From: Nematostella vectensis
Taxonomy: Eukaryota; Cnidaria; Anthozoa; Actiniaria; Edwardsiidae
DNA: 60,000 bases
Direction: 5' to 3'
Assembly (NCBI RefSeq): GCF_932526225.1
Contig: NC_064037.1
Span: 17,400,471-17,460,470 of the forward strand
The notes under the pieces were generated by a model. It searched no databases. It was given only the letters and a program-made list of their open reading frames with translations, and was not told the origin of the DNA. Within the stretch, counting starts at the first letter, position 1, and each line of letters starts with the position of its first letter. The position numbers were made by a program, and so were the translations under genes. Shown here one piece after another: positions 46,701 through 56,000 of the stretch.

Positions 46701-49253
46701 CACTGGTGAAAAGGTAAGGCTCTCCCCCTCACTGGTGGATAGGTAAGGCTCTCCCCATCACTGGTGGATAGGTAAGGCTCTCCCCATCACTGGTGGAAAG
46801 GTAAGGCTTTCCCCCTCACTGGTGAAAAGGTAAGGCTCTCCCCTGGGTGAAACCTACCATACTGTAGAGTCGCCTTTTAGAATCAGCTTGCTTGACCAGA
46901 TGTGCTCATTTGCAGGCTTTTCTCATGATTTCAAGTGAAGTCAAGAATCTTGTGGAAACACATGATGATTACAAGTAAGTCTCGTTGCTGACCAATTCTA
47001 GTTTTTTTTAACAAAAATAGAACGTTTGTTATGCAACGTTCCATGTGTGATGCCCTTGGCATTATTTGCCAAGCCTAGGATAATTGTAATAATTGTAAAA
47101 ATTGATGGTGATGATATTGGTGATGGTAATAGTAGTTGATTGTGCTTTTAATAATGGTAATATTTGTTGATGGTGGTAATGATAATGATAATAGTTGTTG
47201 ATGGTGGTTTTGATGATGGTAATAGTTGTTGATGGTGCTTTTGTTAATGGTAATAGTGGTTTTGATGATGATGGTTGTAGTGATAATGGGTGGTCATGAT
47301 GATGGTAATAGTGGTTGATGGCCGTGATGGTCAATTTGAAACTGATGGTGCTTGCTGATGATGGTAGAGATAATACTGTAGATGGTGATAATGACTGATG
47401 GTTATAATAATGATGATGTTATTATGATAACTGCAAAAATAATGGTGGTTAAATGGTCATTTATATAACAATATATTGATGTTCGCGGGCGTGTTTTGGG
47501 GCCGACTCGAGCTCATTTTAAAATGAGCGCTGAGAAGGGCCCAAAACATATTTACGCCCGCGAACATCAACTATATTGTTATATTATTATAATAATATCT
47601 GCTTTTATGGGCGGCGAGTAAGACGATCTCTATATGTTTAACGAAAAAGTAGAATTTGTCTAGTACTTTATTTCGGATCTTTTCAGAGCTTTCGGTCGAT
47701 GCTAGTTTTCCGTAAATATCTACGATATCTCGATTTTGTTGTTAGCGAGCTGTTACTTATCCAAGTAATCAAGCGTTGGGTTGAGTTTCGTTATTATGCG
47801 TTCTGGTCACACCACTGTACACTTCAATTACCACACAATAAACTGCATAACAAAGGAAAATTCCACGCAATGAGTGGACTCCACTCACTAGTTTTCCACG
47901 CAGTAAAAGTGCGTGGATCGCACGCAGAACCCACTCAGAATCCACGCCAAATCCACGTTGGTAAATGTTAAAATACATTCAGTCTGTACTGTATATGGAG
48001 TTGCTGGTATGGACTTCCGTATATTTCCTCTCTAATGTTGTTTATATGGAGTGACCGGGATGGGCTTCCATATTTTTCCCTCTAATGTTGGTTTTTATGG
48101 AGTTTCTGGTATGGACTTCCGTATATTTCCCTCTAATGTTGTTTATATGGAGTGACCGGGATGGGCTTCCATATTTTTCCCTCTAATGTTGGTTTTTATG
48201 GAGTTTCTGGTATGGACTTCCGTATATTTCCCTCTAATGTTGGTTATATGGATGGTCGCTTTCAGGGATAACGACAACATCAGCCTTGATGATCTCAAGC
48301 CCTTTAAAGTGCCCTCTAGTATGAGAGAGAAGATGAAAGCTTACATGAGGAGTAAGTCAAATATTAGCACACAAGTATGAGAGAGAAGATGAAAGCTTAC
48401 ACGAGGAGTAAGTCAAACATTAGCACACTAGTATCAGAGAGATGAAAGCTTACATGAGAAGTAAGTCAAATATTAGCCCACTAGTATGAGAGAGAAGATG
48501 AAAGCTTACATGAGGATTAAGTCAAATATTAGCACACTAGTATGAGAGAGAAGATAAAAGCTTACATGAGGAGTAAGTCAAATATTAGCACACTAGTATC
48601 AGAGAGATAAAAGCTTCCATGAGGAGTAAGTCAAATATTAGCACACTAGTATGAGAGAGAAGATGAAAGCTTACATGAGGAGTAAGTCAAATATTAGCAC
48701 ACTAGTATCAGAGAGATGAAAGCTTACATGAGGAGTAAGTCAAATACTGGCAGACTTTTTTAGGCTAAGAAATTAGGCGGCTATTGTAGGTTGTTATTGT
48801 TATGGAGCTGTATACCTCCTTCTGTGAAAGAACTCTCAGCTACTTGATTTCAAAATTTGGAGCTCTTATGTGGAGCTCTTATTCCACAATAATTATTTTA
48901 AGGATTATGCATTAGAAACAGCCTATTCCCATGCGTCTGTTTGGGTTTTCTGTGGCAGTGCTCTAAAACAACCCTAAACCCTCCACAGGAATACCAAACA
49001 GAACTCCATGGACTGGACTGTGTCTGTAAGCCTTGTGAACTTGACACGTATGATTGTTTCAGAAATGAAGCGTGAGGCCCTGAGGCGAAGAGCAGAGCAG
49101 AAAGTTGTAAGCTTTGCAGAACGCATAGACCCCCCGCCGAGCGTCATCAAAACTGAGCCTGCGTCGGAGGAGTCTGCGGACACCCCACAAGAGTCGGAGA
49201 GCGGAGCGGCAAACACAGTTGGGGACCATCCAGAGACTAATGCTCTGACGTAA
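34765..49253 (+). CDS. DNTTIP1: DNTTIP1 (TdIF1), subunit of the MiDAC histone deacetylase complex
   Basis: Sixteen exons (34765-34853, 35938-35983, 36236-36279, 36347-36388, 39431-39533, 39634-39729, 41113-41157, 43164-43205, 43291-43322, 43621-43672, 43786-43844, 44318-44378, 45804-45872, 46916-46974, 48266-48351, 49063-49253) join in frame to 371 aa; the vertebrate protein is about 330. The N-terminal half holds the dimerisation region (LVRAALQPSLNAEIETVLKS, residues about 82-155), which in vertebrates recruits HDAC1/2. A basic KRPR motif follows near residue 170, likely a nuclear signal. The C-terminal domain (about 198-310, with KALGFAATRGKLYYRHPHLF) corresponds to the SKI/SNO/DAC-like DNA- and nucleosome-binding domain. 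The tail after residue 309 is Arg-rich, then acidic and disordered. Role from the family: nuclear chromatin deacetylation, with a MIDEAS-type scaffold. Five introns contain large satellite arrays; intron 4 carries a transposon. Product assignment is strong; exon edges were placed by hand. Confidence 0.92.
36610..39274. mobile_element. DNA transposon, 2665 bp, in DNTTIP1 intron 4
   Basis: The ends are CAGGGTTCGTACA and its inverted copy TGTACGAACCCTG. They are flanked by an exact 5-bp direct repeat TTTAA (36605-36609 and 39275-39279), the expected target-site duplication. Subterminal regions share inverted CCTTGAAA/TTCAAGG-rich motifs. No intact transposase was seen. A LINE fragment lies inside. 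The class is not fixed: the CAGGG ends recall several superfamilies and the TTAA-containing target recalls Kolobok or piggyBac. Confidence 0.8.
37325..38650 (-). mobile_element. Degenerate LINE, 3' half of a reverse transcriptase
   Basis: Minus-strand pieces in different frames read as a non-LTR retrotransposon. First come QHGFRALRSCETQLPGFIHS and DVLVMDFSKAFDK (reverse transcriptase). Then come SSTLGFLRRNLRIGSPKLK and VRPYLEYVCTVWDP, and finally the usual C-terminal region with LGWSSLEIRRKRARPLMFYK. Frameshifts and stops break it at several points, and the FADD catalytic region is poorly preserved, so it is dead. The 5' part is missing. It belongs to the jockey/CR1-like group broadly; the clade was not resolved. 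Confidence 0.85.
41158..43025. repeat. Minisatellite, 38-bp unit, about 49 copies, starting at a splice donor
   Basis: The unit is GTAATGGTCATCTGGAATGT followed by ACTTCTTTGGGGCTTGTG. The first copy begins exactly at the first base of DNTTIP1 intron 7, where it reads GTAAAGG. Nearly every copy therefore begins with a donor-like GGTAATGG. Variants (ACATC/ACTTC, CTTG/CTCTG) alternate in runs. Confidence 0.95.
44450..45545. repeat. Minisatellite, 21-bp unit, about 52 copies
   Basis: The unit is GGCCCTGGTCTAAAGAGAAT plus A. Variants include AAAAAGATTAGTCCC, often alternating to give a 42-bp higher-order unit. Because 21 is a multiple of three, it leaves a spurious open frame of over 400 codons on the minus strand. 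It lies in DNTTIP1 intron 12, about 70 bp after the donor. Confidence 0.96.
45850..46842. repeat. Minisatellite, 29-bp unit, about 34 copies, made of exon end plus donor
   Basis: The unit is CTCTCCCCATCACTGGTGGA then AAGGTAAGG. The first copy is the last 23 nt of DNTTIP1 exon 13 with its splice donor (AAAG|GTAAGG). Later copies keep the exon-derived part and the donor, with changes such as GGAAAG to GGATAG or GAAAAG and CCATC to CCCTC. Confidence 0.97.
47062..47445. repeat. Degenerate GATGGTAAT-type microsatellite
   Basis: Low-complexity DNA of GATGGT, GATAAT and GGTAAT triplets over about 380 bp, much decayed. Confidence 0.85.
47463..47586. mobile_element. 124-bp palindromic MITE
   Basis: The arms ATATAACAATATATTGATGT plus TCGCGGGCGT are matched by inverted copies at the right (ACGCCCGCGAACATCAA then ATATTGTTATAT). 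The centre holds a second palindrome GCTCATTTTAAAATGAGC. The whole could fold into one long hairpin. It lies in DNTTIP1 intron 14. Confidence 0.8.
47990..48262. repeat. Minisatellite before DNTTIP1 exon 15, about 53-bp units
   Basis: Units alternate between GGTATGGACTTCCGTATATT and GGGATGGGCTTCCATATTTT forms, joined by CCCTCTAATGTTG. The last partial copy runs into the exon 15 acceptor (TATATGGATGGTCGCTTTCAG), so the intron's 3' end is part of the array. Confidence 0.88.
48318..48755. repeat. Minisatellite, 56/53-bp unit x 8, made of exon end plus donor
   Basis: The first copy is the last 34 nt of DNTTIP1 exon 15 (starting AGTATGAGAGAGAAGATGAA) with its donor AGGA|GTAAGTC and 22 nt of intron. 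Seven further copies follow in the intron at 48374, 48430, 48483, 48539, 48595, 48648 and 48704; six of the seven keep GTAAGTC after GAGGA or GAGAA, and one has GATTAAGTC. Three copies lack a few bases (AGTATCAGAGAGAT) and recur every second or third unit. Confidence 0.97.
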
Positions 49254-50069
49254 ACAGACGCTATAACGTAGAGAGAAACTCTATGACGTAAACAGCCGCC
49301 ATAACAGACGTACATAACACTATGGCATACACAAACTCCATGACGTAGACGGTTTTCTGTGTTGTATAACTCAAGAGTAATGAATATTGTTAAGGAATAC
49401 TATCGAATGAGAAAGTTGATTAGCCATTCATTTTGTCACGCCTAAGAAACGCCCCAACAGTGGCGGCGGAAATCTACACGTTGTAAAATGGATCTCCTCT
49501 GGCGTCGAAGGAGCATATAAAGTATATCATATATAGCATATAAAGTATATATCTTTGCATTCATTCGCCATCAATCTTAGGAGGACTAAAACACTATATA
49601 TAATACATGTATCCAAAAATCCCACATTTTTACTTTTTTCTAATTTTGAATTCTTGCACTTCACAAAGTTTGTTTGTAGTATGTATATTTACACATTTGT
49701 TAAATCAGTAACAATACAAATATAGAAATAAAAATAAAATGTGACCAGCAACAGAGTTGTAAGTCTATAAATCAAATGTAAATCTACGTATCTCTAAAAA
49801 CGTCATGGCCTACATTATTTTTTTAAGACTAACCGCTGGTTATGGGTATTTATTATTTGTAGAAATAAAGGTGACCAGTAAACTAATCGCATGATGTATC
49901 CATATGACAAAACCAACTAGTTTTTTATAGTAGACACTGACAGCGTTTTCTAGAATAGCTGTACATATACCGTGTTTAAAACTTGAACAATCCTATGATG
50001 TCACGGTATTTTCCCCTTTTCTCGACATCAATTGGTGCTCAAAATCTTTGGCCTCGTTCAACCTTCGTC
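49254..50069. terminator. Tail-to-tail 3' regions with polyadenylation signals
   Basis: For DNTTIP1 there are AATAAA hexamers at 49727-49738 (two overlapping), about 475 nt after the stop. For the minus-strand gene, AATAAA on the minus strand is at 49849-49854, about 215 nt after its stop. The two genes converge with roughly 110 bp between the signals. Confidence 0.5.
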
Positions 50070-53000
50070 TTAATCTCTGTCAAGGAACTTCTTTAGTTTG
50101 ACGAGGTCTGGGCAACTACTGATGTTGGTCTGGTTTTTGTTAAGAATCTGTGGAAAAGAATAAAGTATTTGTATATTATAAGGTAGGCAGATGCAAATGT
50201 ATATTAAAATGTTGGTGTAGCACTTTGTCCAAAAACATAGACATGTTATTGGGGGCTTCATCCACCTTCTCCGGCAGGGGTTTTGTTTTAGGCCGGGCGG
50301 CCGGCGGAACCGCCAGCTGCTATCTTCCGAGCTATCTTCCAGCTACTTAAAAAAAATCGATTTAAGTTTTATAGCTATTAAAATAAAATAACTTCTACCC
50401 CCTTCTTATCAATCTCCGCCGCCTTCTCTAAAACTCAATACAACCCCATAATAATGGATCGACAACATCGCTGTTTCGTTTTGTTGGTCAAGCGAATCAT
50501 CGAAGAAAGGATTCAGTGGAAGGGGTTATCCACTTCACAACCGCCACAAATCAGAGTTCAGTACCATCCCCTTCCCCCCCCCCCCCCCCCTCCCCCGCTC
50601 TGGGGATCCTGCCGTCCGTCCATTTCTTATTTCCAATATCTCATTTTTTTGTAGTAACGTTACTTTTTGATGAATAGCACCAGCTCACTTACGATTCTTA
50701 TTCTCTCGAGAACTGCGTCCAAGCGACTGATTTCTTGCTCCGCTTTTTCCAGGTTTCCTTGCAGAACGAATATCTGATAAAGGACACGTAAGCGCAATGT
50801 TGTCAAGAAAACACAATCTCAACATGAAAAGACAAAATATTATGAAACACGTAAATAACCAAGTTGGTACATTTGCCCGCGTAACATGTTGCGTGGTGTT
50901 GGAAGACGGCGTTAGACCATAGACAACTAACTATGGTTAGTATATAAGACGGCTTCAGACTATAGACAACTATGGTTAGTATATGACGGCGTTAGACCAT
51001 AGACAACTATGGTTAGTATATAAGACGGCGTTAGATCATAGACAACTATGGTAAGTATATAAGACGGCGTTAGACCATAGACAACTATGGTTAGTATATA
51101 AGTAGGCGTTAGACCATAGACAACTATGGTTAGTACATAAGACGGCGTTAGACCATAGACAACTATGATTAGTATATAAGACGGCTTCAGACCATAGACA
51201 ACTATGGTTAGTATATGACGGCGTTGGACCATAGACAATTATGGTTAGTATATAGGACGGCTTCAGACCATAGACAACTATGGTTATTATATAAGTAGGC
51301 GTCAGACTATAGACAACTATGTTTAGTATATAAGACGGCGTTAGACTATAGACAACTATGGTAAGTATATAAGACGGCGTTAGACCATAGACAACAATAC
51401 TGTCGATGTCGGCACGGGGTTTTTCCACTTTAAATGTTGCTATAAGAATACTGTTAGCGTGTATTGGGCCCAATAGTTTTCGCGTACCTTCGGTCTCGCC
51501 CTCGAGTGCTTTTATTTTTGCCTGATTAAAGGTTTGCTTAATCTTTTTTTCACTGTTTTTAGTATCGCAGTAAGAAAAGTTGTATAAAAAACATTTTTCT
51601 GAAAAATGGAATGACGATGTTCTCTTTCACACGAATACATACATTGTTGCTAGCTCGCAGCTTGTACTCGTTGATGTCGCTCTCGGTCCGTAAACGATAG
51701 TCCATGAACTTCTCCTTGACCTCCATAAGCTATGGAAAGAACAGAGTGTATCAGTCTTGCGTGCGAGCTTATAAGGGAATAACGCAGCTATGGATAAACA
51801 GGGCGTGTCAGTCTAGTTGCGAGCTTATGGGAAAGGGGATAACGCAATTATGGAAAGTACAGAGTGTATCAGTCTTGCGTGCGAGCTTATAAGGAAGGGA
51901 ATAACGCAGCTATGGATAAAAAGGGCGTGTCAGTGTAGCGTGCGAGCTTAGAGGGAAGGGGATAACGCAGCTATGGATAAAAAGGGCATGTCAGTGTAGC
52001 GTGCGAGCTTAGAGGGAAGGGGATAACGCAGCTTGCGCGCCCCTCCAAAATATTTCCCGCCTATGAAACCCCTGTTTTAAAATTGCCCCCGCTTCAGACA
52101 ACCAAGTGTGTGCTCATCCTCCAGAGTCCAGCGATTCCTTGAGCGTGAGAAAAAAAAGCGCCCATAAATTAAATTAACTCCAAAACAAGGAGGAAAAAAC
52201 AGTAGCCGTCTAACCGGCGAATAAGGCTTATTGAATTGACGTATATTTTCTAAGCTGCTATAGTTATCATTGCTTGCCTTGAGCTCAATCTCATGCTTCT
52301 CTGCAAGTAGTTTACTGGGCATGTCAGACAGCGCTTCCGCTGAACCGTCTGAGCCTGCTGTCAAATTGTCAAGTCTCGTCAAAGTCTCTGCCAGTTGCCT
52401 GGCAACGAACTCCTTTTCAGACTCTAACTTTCGGTATGCATCACACTTCCGTCCATGCTCTCTTTTCAGCAGCTACAATATAAAGAACAGTGCTTTCCTT
52501 TACCATTAAATACAATGGTACCTTTATTAAGCGGCCAGCCTCTCAAATAAAGTATGAGAGATGTGCTACCCCCCACCCCTAAGGGGTACAATGGTTGGTA
52601 GATGGCACGTGACTCACCTGGAGTTCCTCCCTCTGGCTCCAGCTCCGCTCTACCTCCTCTTCACTCTGCGCCAGGCTCTCGAGGGCGTTGCTCAGGGCAA
52701 CCTTTAAGTTGCTTATCTCCGCTGACTTGCCGTTTAGCTGGCACTGAAGGCCCGCTTCGTTATTCTGACTCGTCTCCAGTTCTCTGGTGAGCTTTTTTAC
52801 CCCCGCGGTCAGCTCCTGATAGATCTGTTCTCTGAATACAAGCAGTAAAATTATGGTTATTATATAGTAAACCTTCCCTTGACAAGACTACAACGGTAGT
52901 AACCGGAGCCTAAACGTTTTCTTGTAAATGTGCGAGAATTTGCCCTCAGCGAGAAAATAGGAACCTTCAAGTCATTAAATAATTTAAGACCGTAGTGGTA

Positions 53001-56000
53001 TAATGGTATAATAGCTGAACATGAGGTTTCATGGGTGCTTTTCATGGTATAATAGCTGGACATGAGGTTTCCTGGGTGCTTTCCATGGTATAATAGCTGG
53101 ACATGAGGTTTCATCGGTGCTTTTTATGGTATAAAAGCTGGACATGATGTTTCATGGGTGCTTTTCATGGTATAATAGCTGGACAAGAGGTTTCATGGGT
53201 GCTTTCCATGGTATAATAGCTGGACATGAGGTTTCATGGGCGCTTGTCATGGTATAATAGCTGGACATGAGGTTTCATGGGTGCTTTTCATGGTATAATA
53301 GCTGGACATGAGGTTTCATGGGTGCTTTTCATGGTATAATAGCTGGACAAGAGGTTTCATGGGTGCTTTCCATGGTGTAATAGCTGTACAAGAGGTTTCC
53401 TGGGTGCTTTTCATGGTATAATAGCTGGACATGAGGTTTCATGGGTGCTTTTCATGGTATAATAGCTGGACATGAGGTTTCCTGGGTGCTTTCCATGGTA
53501 TAATAGCTGGACATGAGGTTTCATGGGTGCTTTTCATGGTATAATAGCTGGACATGAGGTTTCATGGGTGCTTTTCATGGTATAATAGCTGGACAAGAGG
53601 TTTCATGGGTGCTTGTCATGGTATAATAGCTGGACAAGAGGTTTCATGGGTGCTTGTCATGGTATAATAGCTGGACATGAGGTTTCCTGGGTGCTTTCCA
53701 TGGTATAATAGCTGGACATGAGGTTTCATGGGTGCTTTCCATGGTATAATAGCTGGACATGAGGTTTCATGGGTGCTTTCCATGGTATAATAGCTGGACA
53801 TGAGGTTTTATGGGTGCTTGTCATGGTATAATAGCTGGACATGAGGTTTCATGGGTGCTTTCCATGGTATAATAGCTGGACATGAGGTTTCCTGGGTGCT
53901 TTCCATGGTATAATAGCTGGACAAGAGGTTTCGTGGGTGCTTTCCATGGTATAATAGCTGGACATGAGGTTTCCTGGGTGCTTGTCATGATATAATAGCT
54001 GGACATAAGGTTTTCTGGGTGCTTTTCATGGTATAATAGCTTGACATAAGGTTTCCTGGGTGCTTTCCATGGTATAATAGCTGGACAAGAGGTTTCATGG
54101 GTGCTTTTCATGATATAATAGCTGGACATGAGGTTTCATGGGTGCTTGTTATGGTATAATAGCTGGACAAGAGGTTTCATGGGTGCTTGTCATGGTATAA
54201 TAGCTGGACATGAGGTTTCATGGGTGCTTTCCATGGTATAATAGCTGGACATGAGGTTTCCTGGGTGCTTTCCATGGTATAATAGCTGGACAAGAGGTTT
54301 CGTGGGTGCTTTCCATGGTATAATAGCTGGACATGTGGTTTCATAGGTGCTTGTCATGGTATAATAGCTGGACATGAGGTTTCCTGGGTGCTTTTCATGG
54401 TATAATAGCTGGACATGAGGTTTCATGGGTGCTTTCCATGGTATAATAGCTGGACATGAGGTTTCATGGGTGCTTTCCATGGTATAATAGCTGGACATGA
54501 GGTTTTATGGGTGCTTGTCATGGTATAATAGCTGGACATGAGGTTTCATGGGTGCTTTCCATGGTATAATAGCTGGACATGAGGTTTCCTGGGTGCTTTC
54601 CATGGTATAATAGCTGGACAAGAGGTTTCGTGGGTGCTTTCCATGGTATAATAGCTGGACATGAGGTTTCCTGGGTGCTTGTCATGATATAATAGCTGGA
54701 CATAAGGTTTCCTGGGTGCTTTTCATGGTATAATAGCTGGACATAAGGTTTCCTGGGTGCTTTCCATGGTATAATAGCTGGACAAGAGGTTTCATGGGTG
54801 CTTTTCATGATATAATGGCTGGACATGAGGTTTCATGGGTGCTTGTTATGGTATAATAGCTGGACATGAGGTTTCATGGGTGCTTTTCATGGTATAATAG
54901 CTGGACAAGAGGTTTCATGGGTGCTTTTCATGATATAATAGCTGGACATGAGGTTTCATGGGTGCTTGTTATGGTATAATAGCTGGACATGAGGTTTCAT
55001 GGGTGCTTTTCATGGTATAATAGCTGGACATGAGGTTTCATGGGTGCTTGTCATGGTATAATAGCTGGACATGAGGTTTCATGGGTGCTTTTCATGATAT
55101 AATAGCTGGACATGAGGTTTCATGGCTGCTTGTCATGGTATAATAGCTGGACATGAGGTTTCATGGGTGCTTGTCATTGTATAATAGCTGGACATGAGGT
55201 TTAGTGGGTGCTTTTCATGGTATAATAGCTGGACATGAGGTTTCATGGGTGCTTTTCATGATATAATAGCTGGACATGAGGTTTCATGGGTGCTTGTTAT
55301 GGTATAATAGCTGGACATGAGGTTTCATGGGTGCTTTCCATGGTATAATAGCTGGACATGAGGTTTCCTGGGTGCTTTTCATGGTATAATAGCTGGACAT
55401 GAGGTTTCATGGCTGCTTGTTATGGTATAATAGCTGGACATGAGGCTTCATGTGTGCTTGTCATTGTATAATAGCTGGACATGAGGTTTAGTGGGTGCTT
55501 TTCATGGTACAATAGCTGGACATGAGGTTTCATGGGTGCTTGTTATGGTATAATAGCTGGACATGAGGTTTCATGGGTGCTATTCATGGTATAATAGCTG
55601 GACATGCTTTGTGTTAGACTTAAGGAACCGGAATCGTCAGATTCGACCTTTTAATGATAGTATGGGGCTAAAAAAATCCATACTTGGTAAATTCGAGTAA
55701 ATATATACTCGCTCTCTTGCTTGTTTTCAAGATGTGTATGTGCATGGTTAATGGATAAATTAATTATATTACTCAAATCACACACCACGCTCATTCTCAC
55801 GTATGTAGAACTGTTTCACTCACTTCTCCTGCCTGAGCTCAGTGATCAGTTCCTGCGCCTGTTGATTGGCTGCTTGGCCACTTCCAAGCACAGCGAGACG
55901 CTCCAGTCCTTCCTTAATACCGCTTATCTGCTCCATGATTGACAAGGCCACTGTTTCCTCCTTGCTGACACTCTCGGAACTCTCCTCGCTTTGGATTACA

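Noticed and set aside
53616-54826. Repeated 102-codon frames
   Set aside because: Satellite-derived; useful only as markers of the long-range duplication.
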